From Sinohyriopsis cumingii (taxonomy: Eukaryota; Mollusca; Bivalvia; Unionida; Unionidae), in contig CM068825.1 of the NCBI GenBank assembly GCA_028554795.2, positions 153,094,053-153,158,052 on the forward strand: DNA of 64,000 nt, read 5' to 3'. Numbering within the stretch: position 1 is the stretch's first letter; every line of letters begins with the position of its first letter. A program made the position numbers and the translations under genes. This document shows positions 7,900 to 20,011 of this stretch, piece after piece. Under the pieces are notes generated by a model. It had not been told where the DNA came from, searched no databases, and saw only the letters and a list, made by a program, of their open reading frames with translations.

Positions 7900-7907
7900 T
7901 CACAAAA

Positions 7908-8349
7908 CCTTACAAATGACATTTGTGATATTCAGGGTTCCTGCCACAAATTCCTGACCACACACAAAATTTCCATACCCATGAAATAAACGAGGCAGAT
8001 TAATTCTTAGCATGTCTGCACAAGGACCAGTCAAGATGATGTGGACTTCTCCCACAGTTTTATCACTTTGTGAAGTTGAATTCTATAGTTACTTCTGAAG
8101 ATCTCAAAGTCCACATAAAAAACATATCCTAGACACAAAAGAGCAGCCATGTTCCCTGTTTCCATAATTTAAAAAAAAATAAGTTTATTTCAAGACTTTT
8201 TACAAAAAATTTCCATACATTTTCAAGACCTGGAAAAGCAATTTTAAAAATGTATACCTTTTCCAGACCTGGACATTGTAGGCCGATTGTTACAAGATTC
8301 TCTTCATTGTACAAAAAGCTACCAATAGTGATACAGTGTAACTACAACT
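7908..8349. other. Intergenic
   Basis: A pair of inverted motifs (caagacctggaaaag and ttttccagacctgg, about 8225-8275) may belong to an old dispersed repeat. No gene was recognised. Confidence 0.35.
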
Positions 8350-8490
8350 AACCATTGGGACTAGTAGATATAACAATATTTCAAAATGATCATGGCAGCC
8401 ATATTGGACGTCACACCGCCTTTGTTTTAAATATAGGACCAACAAATTATAAGTGACAAGTCTTTTACTGAAACTCCACGACACTTGTTG
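8350..8490 (-). repeat. Single unit of the ~140-bp family, reverse orientation
   Basis: On the reverse strand this contains the family landmarks: a ggtcctatatttaaaac core, gtcttttactgaaactcc as the counterpart of 'tcaccaaaagactt', and atggctgccatgatcatttt for the 'gccatcttgaaa' region. It is strongly diverged. Confidence 0.45.
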
Positions 8491-9099
8491 CCATTAATTT
8501 TGGAAAATTAGCCATAACTAAATTTGCTAGATGGAGATGGACACATCCACATTGTTGAGATAGGCATCATTCCATTTTCCGACCATCCTGACCTAATAGA
8601 AAATCTCAATGAAAACCCAATGTTGCTACTGAAGAAAACAAAACGTCAAGAAAGGAGCAACAATATCTGCAGTCATGTCAGATCAACAACATTATTGTAC
8701 CAAACAGACATCGCTGTTTTTTATAGTAAAAACACCAGGTAGATATTAGCAAATGTTCAGAAGTAGAGACAATTATGGCTGCTGTACTGCACCTCTGACG
8801 GACTGTTACATTCGGGTTCAAAGGACACACAAACACCACGTAAGGGTCCTACAACTTTATGTAAAATAAAGCTAAAATCTTAAAAATAAACTAGAAAAAC
8901 CAGTGTTCATTACAGTACCAAGCCCAGCTAAAAACTGCCTGCTCTGTCACTCTGCTCTTGTTTTAGCAAGGGTTAGAGACAAGAGATTCTAATTAAATTA
9001 ACATTTGTACCTTATCCAGGCTCAGATAGCCATGGGATGGACATCTGTGGACGTATAGCAAAAGGATTTATCAGATTAAACCTGTGACAACCCTAATGT
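8491..9099. other. Intergenic, nothing recognised
   Basis: No coding sequence with support, no RNA gene and no clear repeat was found. Confidence 0.35.
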
Positions 9100-9240
9100 C
9101 AAATCGACACCATTTTCATCCAGCACCAAACACGTTTTCAGTGAAAGTACTACATCAATTCATTCTGGAGTTGCCATAGCTTTGTATTCATGATGGTATA
9201 AGTGGCAGCCATGTTGTACATCAAAATGACGCTTCTGAAA
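9100..9240 (-). repeat. Second reverse unit of the ~140-bp family
   Basis: Begins with caccattttcatccagcacc (inverse of the 'ggtcctaaatgaaaatggtg' core), continues gttttcagtgaaagtact, and ends with gcagccatgttgtacatcaa. The order matches the unit at 8350-8490. Confidence 0.45.
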
Positions 9241-10439
9241 TACTGTATGGGCCGATTGAACTTGTATGCCATGTTGCATGGTTAAGATACAAATTGTATC
9301 CAATTTCTCAGACCTTTCTGCCTGTATGAACACATACTCTAATTGCTGTCAGCATGACTTGGGTTAACGACAGTGACAGGTTCATAAAAACATCTTTTCT
9401 GAAACATCCAAATTTTATCACCATGTTAGAAAACTAATTTTATCCAAGTCTATGTTCTCTGTATTGTTTTCTTCAAGCCAACTAGGGGGGACATATTTCT
9501 TCCAAATAGTTAGTTCATTTAGCAAACCAACTGTTAGAAACCAGAAAATCAAACCCATCAAAATGGAATGCAAACAATGGTGTCTGCAAGTCATCTGTAC
9601 TTCAGCATGAATTTAAATATTCAGTTTATTCTGCAAAGACTCGATTACATACTTTACCAAAGATGCTTGATAATCTGCCTGAACCGTGTCACTACAGCCC
9701 AGCCAAATTCACAACAATGGTTTTTGCTGGCACACATTGCATATGACACATCAATCCTTTACAAATGACATTGCACTTTTCCAATTTTTTGACATCTTGT
9801 AACCAGGATTACCTCACTTTTTGGAACAAATTTTTCCAGGTTTTTCTCTTGGATAAAATAATATTTCAAGGTCTACATACACCGTGCAGTGGTCACGCAA
9901 ACATGCAAAGTGGGTGACTAAGTCGCCTAAAAAGTGTAAACTTCGCCTTCTGTTATGAAAGCGAAAAGGACTTGGCCGTGATTATTTTTTTTAGATACTA
10001 TCCCATTTGAGATGCTCCCTCGCTTTGGCCAAGTTAGTTCCAGTGTTAATGTTACATAAAGATCAAGGCAAAATGTACACTTCAATTCATCAAATAGTTG
10101 GTGTTGATATCAATTAGGCAATCAAACTCTTGTACATTCACAGGCACGTGTTTTTGATAGCTGAGGGACCATTAACCATTTCCTGAGTAAGTTAGCAACT
10201 ATTACTGCCCGATTTCCGCAAGTTATCCTTTGATGATAAAATCATACAAACTTGTGCTTCGAAACTTAAATTTATGTAAATAGCAATTTGAGCTTTAAGA
10301 ATAGAATAGCTAACATGAATATTTTATCTGCCGCGTGTACATTATTTTCTTGATAAAAATCAGTTTGAAACAGTAATGGCAGACTTCACTGTTCTGGGAA
10401 GTACCGTTTTATTAGATTGTCTGTTTTCGTGAATATATG
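9241..10439. other. Intergenic, nothing recognised
   Basis: A+T-rich, with only short open frames. No domain or repeat was identified. Confidence 0.35.
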
Positions 10440-10660
10440 GGACAATGCTATGTTTCGGAATTGGACAAGATGTTTCAAAGTCAAGGTTATATTCTGAGTT
10501 CACAATTTTTTGTGTGTTGAAAATACGATGGAAAAAAAAGAAAGCAACAAAACAGCAAAGCAAATACTTTTTAACCAATGCCTAATATTACACCAAGTAC
10601 ATAGACGAATAATAAAATCGTATATGTGCAATCCTATCATTGGACTGTTGTAACGAAGCT
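10440..10660 (+). repeat. Dispersed repeat, partner of 28690-28876
   Basis: Shares ordered blocks with the later copy: gacaatgctatgtttcgg/ataatgcaatgttgtgta, ggtcaaagt/agtcaagg, agcaaatacttttt/agcaaatatttactttt, ttacaccaagtacatagacgaata/ttacaaggacatagacaaata and atcattggactgttgtaacga. Identity is high only at the 3' end. The element type is unknown. Confidence 0.55.
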
Positions 10661-11204
10661 ATCAAGTGAGTGTTTACATTAAGAAAACCTCTCTTTCTAA
10701 AAAATAGATGCATTTACATGTTGGTTGTGTCGGTTCGGTTGAAAAGAGTTCATTCATGTACTGACTTTAATTCTTCAGTGTCTTGTCTACGAACAGTTAC
10801 GGTAAAGTTTTATCGGCAGCAAAGAAATTAGGACGAATGATCTGATATACTTGTGCATTTTCTGTCATGTGCATGGTTTGTTTCAAACAAGTTTAGAAAT
10901 CTCTCCAAATGCAAAAATTCTTGATTAAGGGTAGTTGATAAACATTTGTATTAACTTGTACTAACTTGAAATTACTGTAATCTAGTTACTCAGTTAAAAT
11001 TCATTACAATGTACATCTTCTGTTGTTCTCGTTTTAAGTAATATTGCCAAAATACAACATGCATCAAATGTGTTTATAATATTGACAGAACTCAGAAAAT
11101 TGCATACTTAAAAATAAAGTTTTGCTTAAAACCAATGTTTGATGAAAATATGCATACTGGGAAATAGATGGCATAATTCAAATATGAAAATGAAAAAACA
11201 CACC

Positions 11205-11208
<4 letters not shown>
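10661..11208. other. Intergenic, nothing recognised
   Basis: No supported coding sequence or repeat. Confidence 0.35.

Positions 11209-11270
<62 letters not shown>
11209..11270. repeat. (TA)n microsatellite
   Basis: About 31 uninterrupted TA units. The Tyr/Ile open frames on both strands are artefacts of this run. A short G-rich homopolymer (about 11405-11416) lies downstream. Confidence 0.95.
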
Positions 11271-11273
<3 letters not shown>

Positions 11274-11600
11274 CTCTCCCTCGATCACTTGCGCACAACG
11301 CGGTCCACAAACATAGACCGCACTATAAGCGAGGGCGCGAATTACCGAGGGACCTCCAAATATTAAAGAAGAAAAAAACGCTCACACATTGAGAGAAAAA
11401 AAAAGGGGGGGGGGAGGGAACTGGGCTGTTTAATGACTGAATCCTAGTTTTACAATCCCGTCGATAATAATTGTTGATATCGCGCTTTTTCTAGTATAGT
11501 TTTTCTTAATCCAGAATAAATAACATTTATTTTGAAAATATCCAACATGTGAAAGATCGTTTCTTCTGGTTTCAACAACCATCACGTGTACGCAAAAAAT

Positions 11601-11793
11601 ATGTGTATTACATCACTGCTTTTTGTTCTGTTGATTAGTCTGCTTCCTGGAGTGGTATGTTATCGTATGGTGCCAAGTGGGGAGTCAGAGCAGCAGGGAA
11701 CCAGACTAACTGTTGATACACCGCCGAACAATATTCTTTTTGTCTTTTCTTCAAAAACTAGCGACATTTATTTTGTGAGACAATCGTCTACAT
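11601..11793 (+). CDS. Possible first exon of a secreted or membrane protein
   Basis: From ATG at 11601 the frame encodes a classical signal-peptide pattern: MCITSLLFVLLISLLPGVVC, a hydrophobic core with a small residue before the likely cleavage site. About 45 further residues follow, including QGTRLTVDTPPNNILFVFSS. The frame then runs into a hAT MITE that starts at 11794. No donor site was identified with confidence, and the rest of the gene is not found downstream. It could be a real small gene, an orphan exon or chance. The peptide QGTRLT recurs in a decayed coding-like region at about 30195-30212, and the underlying 18 bases are identical. Confidence 0.3.
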
Positions 11794-11967
11794 CAGGGGT
11801 GCACAACCTTTTTCGACTAAGAGCCAGATTGAGTTTCCTAAGACCACTCGACGGCCGCAAACACTAATTTCTTTAGTAGAATTACTTTTCACGGGCCAGA
11901 TTTCTGTTTTAATTTGCCCTGAGGGCTGGACAGACCGTTTTTGCGGGCCGGGGGTTGTTCATCTTTG
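11794..11967 (+). mobile_element. hAT-type MITE, 174 bp
   Basis: The left end CAGGGGTGCACAACCTTTTT is a typical hAT terminal repeat. The right end, read inverted, matches it at 11 of 15 positions (CAAAGATGAACAACC). The interior has the usual gggcc/ggccc-rich hAT subterminal motifs. No 8-bp target duplication survives. It truncates the open frame that begins at 11601. Confidence 0.65.
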
Positions 11968-14900
11968 TCAAAACTATTTAAAAAAATTATTGTTCAATTA
12001 GGACAATATTGAGGTCGCGATTTCATGGAAAGTAACAGTGAAATTTCTTATTATCCTTGAGGATATCTCTAATTGCCAGTTCAAGACTTCTCTGAAACTC
12101 GCTTACCCACAATGGTTTGTATCTGCTAAACCATGCTCTTTATTTTACAAAATAATCATTTTGCTTGGTTGCCTTGTTAACTTTGATCAGTTATGAACGC
12201 GTCGGTTAGTTTAAGGTAGTTTAATTATGCTACAGACACTATAACATTTGCAACAGTGATCGATTAAAATGAGTTCACCCGACATACGACTGTGGCGAAT
12301 TATGGAGAACTCGCCCCATGGTGGTCGAATAAGTCGCCCCAAGGATAATATATACTATTTCTGAGATGTCGCTTTATTTATTAATATTTTTCTTCAACTT
12401 AATAACTTATTAAATCTGTCAAATTTGCAACTTTCAACTTTTTCATTTTATCAACTCCGCTTCTGTACTTAACGAAAAAGAAGTGTTATCTGTCTCTTTT
12501 GCTCTGCTGTTCAAATCATTAGATGCCTTTTGTTTGGAAAAGTAGAGCGGGTGTAAGCATGATGTGACGTCTGCGGTTTTATATATGAAAGGGTTCCAAC
12601 CTAATAACCAAAGACATCCTGAGATGACTTTATGACATGGACCTCTATAACCCGAAATCGACTGAACTGGTGCTGACCGTCAATAAACCAAAGGGTTATA
12701 GTATCATCTCTCAAACCGAACAATTTAATCTGATTTTTCAGAGATTTGCTAACCATTGAGAAATGATACTTGAAACTCGATAAAAAGCATCATTGACGCC
12801 TACTCAGGAAATGCGGTCACTACCGAGTTCATCATCAGGTTAATGCGCATAATTCGGACGGTTTCCAAAAGATCACTTGTACTTACGCCCATCATTTAGT
12901 TTATTTCTTCTTTTTTGTCAGTGTTCGTAATTTTATTATTTCTCAATAAAACAAATTATTTCAAGTTGAACGAGAAGTTTAAAAAATATTTCACTACTAA
13001 ATTACCAATGCAAAATAAACAAGATTACTTTATTTTATTATATATAAAAACTCCATGATCACGCGTACTAGCGGGATTTTGTGACCTTAAATGCATATTT
13101 GAACTGCTCTACGTACTTGGGACATAAGGATAAGATTATCCTTAAAAACAAATTTAAATGTCACATTTAAATCCTTGACTAAACTGAATAATAGTTCACA
13201 TGGTCCGAATCAGCTTGGAAGTTTGGAGAATCAGCCAGGAATCTGGGCCGATTCAGTCAGTAATTTGTACCGAACCAGCCTGGTCCAAGTTTGAGAGTAA
13301 TTACCACATTAACGAATAATGTTAATATCATAGATGTATCAATCAAGAAAGTTAATAGTAACATTTGGTTTTTTTTTTTTAAATTCTCGTGGTGATCCTG
13401 TGTGTGTTGTTATAAGAAATCTAACGATTTTATATGAACACACAAACTTTCAATTATAAGTGATTTATTTTTTTTATCATCAACATTACTCAAACAAGAT
13501 GAGTGCAGAATGGGAAGGATGTGTTTATTATACAACGAGTGGAAAACAGTCTTGTACGTAAGTGTGGAAGAAAAATACATATTCATCCGATTCAGTTACA
13601 TACAAAAAGGTGCATAATAAATTGATGTTGTTAACATTGAATGAAAAAGCATAAATATATCTTTAATGTTATTTCATTTGGTAGTTAATTTCTTATATTT
13701 CAAAGATGGAGATACAAAAAGTGCCCAAAAATTGAGGATTGTTCCAGTACCCATGTTAATATAATTTTACAATATAAATATCATAGTTCAAGAACGAAAT
13801 AAAGTAAGAATTTCAAAACGAATACTTTTTGCTACCTAAATTGAAACAGATTTACCGTATAACTGTCAGAGATGAAGACTGATGGAAAAGAACAACAATA
13901 TTTCCTATATTATTCAGTACCAAGCATAGGATCGTCTAAGTGAAGGAAAAAAAAAAGTATTCGGATAAGCAATCAACATATTTAATCAAGGAAAATGTAT
14001 ATAACGATCAATTTGACAATCTAAACCATCTACTTACTCAAAAATGACTATGACTACTTAATAGTACGTTTTATAAAATTAATTACATTTATTTGAACAT
14101 CGATGAACCACTGATACCATCAATATTCATTTTTATACAAGTGTTCCTGTTGTTTTATTAGATGTCCGATGAAAAGTAGGATCTCAGCAAATGTGACAAT
14201 GATTTTAATATCACTGCATATTTCTATGAACTTACCGAAATTTACCAAATGACAAAAAATGAATATACATTTTGCTATGATGACATTCTTACCATTACGT
14301 TTGAATGACAAACATAATAAAATAGAATTAGGATACAGGCGCAGTATATAATATGGAACATTTATTCATCAATGCATTGACACTTAGTTCTTTTTTGAAC
14401 ATATCCCACGAATGAAAGATTCTTCCTTGTTTTTCTTCAGTTTCCCTTCCGAAACCATCTTCAGTTGCATAGGTATGGAGTTTAAAATAGAGACAAACAG
14501 TCATACATATAATTATATTGTTATAAAGGATATGGTATCACGGTACCAATTGTTTTTCCATATACCTCAATGCTAATGTTTTGTTAAATAAATATACTTT
14601 CTATCCTACCTCAGCATGATAGTCTATTTTACAAGGACAAAACCAGGTACTCCAGTGCATTTGAGAGAGATAACTCTGCTGGAACTAGACAGGGGTAAGA
14701 GTTATCTAGTCACAACAGACTCAGTTTCAGCCATGTGTACCACATTTTAAAAAAATCATAAAAAATACAAAGTATGATCTGGATAGGAATTAACATAATC
14801 TCACATGTTGCCAGGAGGCTGAACTTTTTTTTAAAGCCTAACAGAAAGTACAACTCTTATATAACCTTTCTCTTGACAACTCGCCATTTCTGACATTAAT

Positions 14901-15654
14901 TTTTTTACAAGGGGTTGGTCCCCCAACACCTACCTCCATATGGGGAAAACCAGAGGGCACAATGCTGAATGGAAGCTGACAGGTGACAATACTGTATGGT
15001 GCATACCCAATTTAAGCTTAACATTTAATGATTTTATATCACTTCTATGACAACAAATATATAAAGTAACTGCATGCCAAATTTTGATTGCTAAATATTC
15101 TCTGCACATCATTCCATTTCTTCAAAGCCTTTAAAAACAAAAAATGGTCTATATGACCCCCCTTGTCTTTAGTTTGTGTCAGAACAGTTTTCCTCTGGCT
15201 TTACAGTATCGAGTATAGCAGACAACTTACAGTAAATAAATCAGTCAACGATTGTTTCAACAATCATAAAACTCGCTTTGTTATGCTCTATAGAATTATG
15301 TTATGGCCGATTAATGAATCTAAATCATACGGATGCTTGTATTCAAATACTAAATATACTGTAGTAAAACTTGATTGAGATCACTAGCAAATGCACACCC
15401 AAGAGTTAAAACAACTTTATTCAATTTTGGTTTAAAAACAAAAGATGTACAAAAACAAAAACTGCATACATTATGTACAATTGTAGGAATTCTACAAATA
15501 ATTAGTACCACCTTTTCCCAACTGGTTTCGAGAAATTGCGTGACTAACAATGTTTGGATAAATCGGCAGCATCTTTGAAACCATATCTATAAACAGACAA
15601 CACTAAAAATTAGGGTGCTTGTTAGAGGGGTTAATGAGGGTACCAACCGGGTTA
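11968..15654. other. Gene-poor intergenic DNA
   Basis: About 3.7 kb with short open frames only. Nothing recognisable was found on either strand, apart from simple T and A runs. Confidence 0.35.
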
Positions 15655-15830
15655 CACATCAAGATTACACCGTGGCATCATGCTGCAGACGTGTAGCATT
15701 ATGCCCCACCCAGTCACATTATTCTGATACCAGATCGACCAGTCCCAACACTAACCTTTTATTGCTGAGCGCCAACCGGGGCAGCTGCTAGTACCAGTTT
15801 TCAAACCTGGGACCTCCCACATCAAAGGAC
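15655..15830 (-). mobile_element. SINE2 fragment (middle and right part), reverse orientation
   Basis: On the - strand it reads aactggtactagcagctgcc, ggcgctcagcaat, ggttagtgttgggactgg, aataatgtgactgggtgggg and atgctacacgtctgcagc, which is the order of the full copies at 63003-63324 and 63477-63800. The tRNA head is too diverged to recognise and the tail is absent. Confidence 0.7.
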
Positions 15831-18800
15831 ACCGGCGATGACCATGAAAAGAGGCTAGCTGCACTGTTTAATGGCTAATAATTGCACTGGTAATAGCTTT
15901 ATAATGATCTACACAGAAGTTGTCAATAAACTGCTTTCTGCACAAAAATATATGGTTCCTTTTGGTCAAGCCATAGAGATATTAGTTTTGTTGCAAAAAG
16001 TTTGGATATTGAAACTAATTATGAAAAAGTATATAGTAAATTAATGGTGCAGCAATATCATTCCAAAAGTGAAACTTCGGCTCAAGCAAATCTCTGAGTG
16101 TCAATTGTAAATTCACTACAAGCTTGGAAACTTTATCAACTGTAGCTATTAAAGCTTCTCATTTTTTCTGGGTACTCCTTTGCCTTGAGACTTTTTCATA
16201 ACATTTGTGAATGACCACATAACCAGTAGTTAAATTTACAAAAACTGTCTAAGTGAACAATTAACTTGACAAGACTGATTGCTGGCTCTTAAAATTTGAT
16301 CCTTAAAAAAAAATATCCATTCAATACAAAATACATTGTGCGACATTACAAGATTACAGGTTTTCATCTCACTACTCACAGAAAAGACCACCGACACATG
16401 AATTCACTTGAGAAGTCATTTCATTACCATTTATTTCTTCAAGTGCTGCCGCAGGTAGATAGATGGGTCATTTTCATTGATCAAAATTTTGTCTGGTTTT
16501 GTACCGAGAATATTTATTTGTAAAGAAAATGTAGCAAATATGTTACATGTTGAGGATTTCATGATGTAGATTCAAATTTCCAGACAATTTGCATAGCATT
16601 TTCATACTCGACATTTTTCGGAGAAAAAGATTCACACCTGCACATGCACTAAGTGGGATCAAGAGTTGTTGAGTGAGCAGTGTACAATCCTTACTATATG
16701 GAATCAAGAAATTATGTTGCAACATTAAATTTTTTGTCAACTTTCTTAATAATTTGAGCATCATATCCTTCATGTAGTATTAAAGTGAAATCAGAAAGTG
16801 CAAGAAAAGGAATTAGCAGAGTTCTCACTAAATATTTATGATCATTTTATTTTTTAATTAAAAGTGATATGCAGAGCTCAACTGTTTGTGTATAGCATTA
16901 TAATATCAATAATCAGAATAGGTTGATATTCACAATAAATGACATGAATTGGTTTTCTTTTCTTCAAAATAATTTAAATTTTACCTCTTTTTGCCTATAT
17001 TAAACAGAATTTTTTTAATTAAACAGACTACTAATGATCGTGAATACAAGTCCCGAGTCTAAACTAAAAAATACATTACACAAAAAAACAACCAAATGTT
17101 TTCAATACATTTAGGATAATAAATGAAAACACATGCTTCATCCAATTCCTTCACATAAATTTATTAGCTTTGGCATAAAACAAGTTTGTTTTTGAACTGT
17201 TTACATTTTTACAGACCCATGCACCAGAAGAGGTAATGCTTTTTCTAGCATGAGTGACCTATTGAAAATCGTAATTTGGTTGTTTTCTGCAAATGTTCTC
17301 ACAATGTATAATTATTTTTGTAAAATGATATGCAAAGTAGTTGTAGAAAAGCATTCCTGTTCGTTTAATATTCTTGTTTATGTCTGCTGAATATGTTGTA
17401 CATAAGGCCCAATGTCATACGCCAAAGTTAGATAGTTAACTTTCAAACCATGAATACATTTTTATGTGTTAATCTCGACATTAATCCTCAGGGCTATTCC
17501 ATTTAAACATACCCCGGGGGGGGGGGGGGGGGAGGAGACACATTAAAAAATGGGTGACCACACGTGATTTTTTTCCATACCACCACCAAAATGAATTTTG
17601 GACACCCATGCCCATGCATAGAAGCAAATTTCGGAAATTCATTACCGTGTATACAAATTATTATTACAGAAGTGAATTTTATATTCATTTTTATTATTGG
17701 TAACTTGAATCGAAGTATTAAACTTTGTCAGAAATAAAATGTAATGGATCTAATTAATTTTTATAATTAAAGACAATATGATAAATATAAAAGATTTTGT
17801 GAATAGTAATAATAAATAAGTTGTTCATTTGTGATCAATCAGGTATTTGTTTTTCTCAGGATTAAGGATGAAACAATGTCGACAGTTTATTTGGATTAAA
17901 AACCCAATATTTACATGGTTTACAATCAATCTGTTTATAAGCACCTAAATAATAGTACCCAGATGTTATATATGAAATTTGATAGCAGGGCCATACATGT
18001 AAGTTATCGCCTCCTTACCATATATGGCTACATCCGGAGATCTACGCTCGGATTGTTTTCATATTTCTGTTACAAGTCACTGGATATTGCCGGTTTAGTT
18101 TTTCTTTTCCCTGAAATTCTGCAAATTACGACGAGTAATCTGGAATGACATTATTTTTTGCTAAATGGAGGGGAGGGCAGAAGAGAAAACAAACAACGGT
18201 GGCATGACAGAAACATTAACCCTTTACCTCAGAGTGTATGGCTTTTCAGGCCTTCGATACACATGTAGCAAAGTTACCCAGTGCAGTGTACTATAAATAG
18301 AACATGTTACGTTTAACAGCAATTTTAACCATTTTAGTTTTGTATTATGTATGGAAAAATTTAAAGTCTGATCGTTATAGCTGTGTAATTAATTTTCAAT
18401 GAAGAATTTTTTATGTGCTTTAAAATCTTGAGGTAACTCGTTCACCACCAAACCACTTGACCAAGCGTAGCTGCCATTTCTCATACTCGGAATTTACAAG
18501 TTTTTTGTTTGCATCTACATCACCAAGTCATCTGAATTTATAAAAACTAATTGCTGCCTACATCAATATAAGCGCCTTTACCCAAGTTATTGAAGCTTTA
18601 ATAGTGGAAATTCTAATTGTGAAAACTTTTAAGTACTGAACAAAATCCGTGACCTCCATTTTGGTGTGGAGAATACGAACCAGTTGCTTTAAATAGCAGA
18701 TTTCGACCAGAAACAGTGACCAATAATGGTCATTCACAGAAATGAATGTATTATGTAATAGGCAGTTTACCCCACAGGTGGAGTTATAAAAACCTGCTTA

Positions 18801-20011
18801 AAATGGTCTACATTTACAGTAGGCGTCAAAAGGTGCTTGCATTAGGTAAAGGGTCACCACTGATAGAGGTATTTTTTCTTTTGATATGACATGGCACAGA
18901 AGTGATTATTTTTTATTGATGAACTTGCATCGAAGTTTTTTATTCTGTCATCCATTTGGTAGTTTGTTTTAAATAGAATAGCTATCAACAAGTCAGCAAA
19001 CACCAGTTAAAACATTGCGTGGCCTTCTCCTGCAAACTTATCAGCTATGAGCGCATAGCTATGTTCTACACTAATGCCCGAAAAAAGCAGTTACATTTCC
19101 AAAACAACAATAATTTAAAACTTTCCAGTCATTTTAGTTGGTTTTAAATTTTTCCAGACCTTGTCAACCAAATTTCAAATTTAAGACTTCTTCCAAATAA
19201 ATAATCTAGGGCAAGTACTTAAGTGTTCAATCAGAAATTGCATCTCAAGGGATTAACAATTCCACAACCTAAAAAAGTTATTGCAATAACCAACAAATGT
19301 ATTTTTTCAGGTGACAACTGAATATTATCCGACAGGAATAAACCCATTCTTTCTTCCAGTTTTTACCGAATTACCTCGTAGCATGGAAAACCCACAAAAT
19401 AACTATTGTATTGCTATAAATACACGGTATGATAAATGTCATTTATTTTCTTTACAACAATGGTATGCCAGTAAAAATACTTGTAAAGAAATTAATGCAG
19501 ATGAGAACAAAAACACCAACAAACAAATATTACAATTTTATTATAACTAGTTTATAACTTTTGCTCAATGACTGGAGTCCACAGAATCAGTCTTCAATCC
19601 AACTGCCGTTTTATTGGATTACTCTCCAGTTCTTTACAAATTTCTAAACTGATGTTGATTCGTCTTTTTTCTGATTGGACTTGTTTTGAAGTTTAAAAAG
19701 ACCCATCCAAGTCCATTGCGCATATCTGGTGCAATTTTCTTTAAAAGTACAGACTGATCTGTTATCTAATATTATCACTAAGTTTCAAATTAAAGAAACA
19801 AGTTTCTAAGAAATCGGTCATGTATTTCCTGTATATAGAAAACTAAAGGTAAATAGCTCTATGATGAACAAATTAGCTCTTGCACTATTCTTATGCACCA
19901 GTCATTCATTTCAAAAGAATATTCTCATTTGTTTTAAGTGCAATTCAAGAGCTGACAATATATGTTAAAACTATTGCCATATTTTCATTGTTTGGTTAAA
20001 AAGTGTAAATG
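15831..20011. other. Gene-poor intergenic DNA with a poly-G run
   Basis: About 4.2 kb without a recognisable gene. A G homopolymer of about 19-20 bases lies at 17515-17533. The - strand frame at 16543-16773 (76 codons) was considered, but it has no known domain. Confidence 0.35.

Noticed and set aside
11092-11366. Open frames on both strands through YIYIYI runs
   Set aside because: Reading of a (TA)n microsatellite.
16543-16773. 76-codon - strand frame
   Set aside because: No domain or flanking gene signals.
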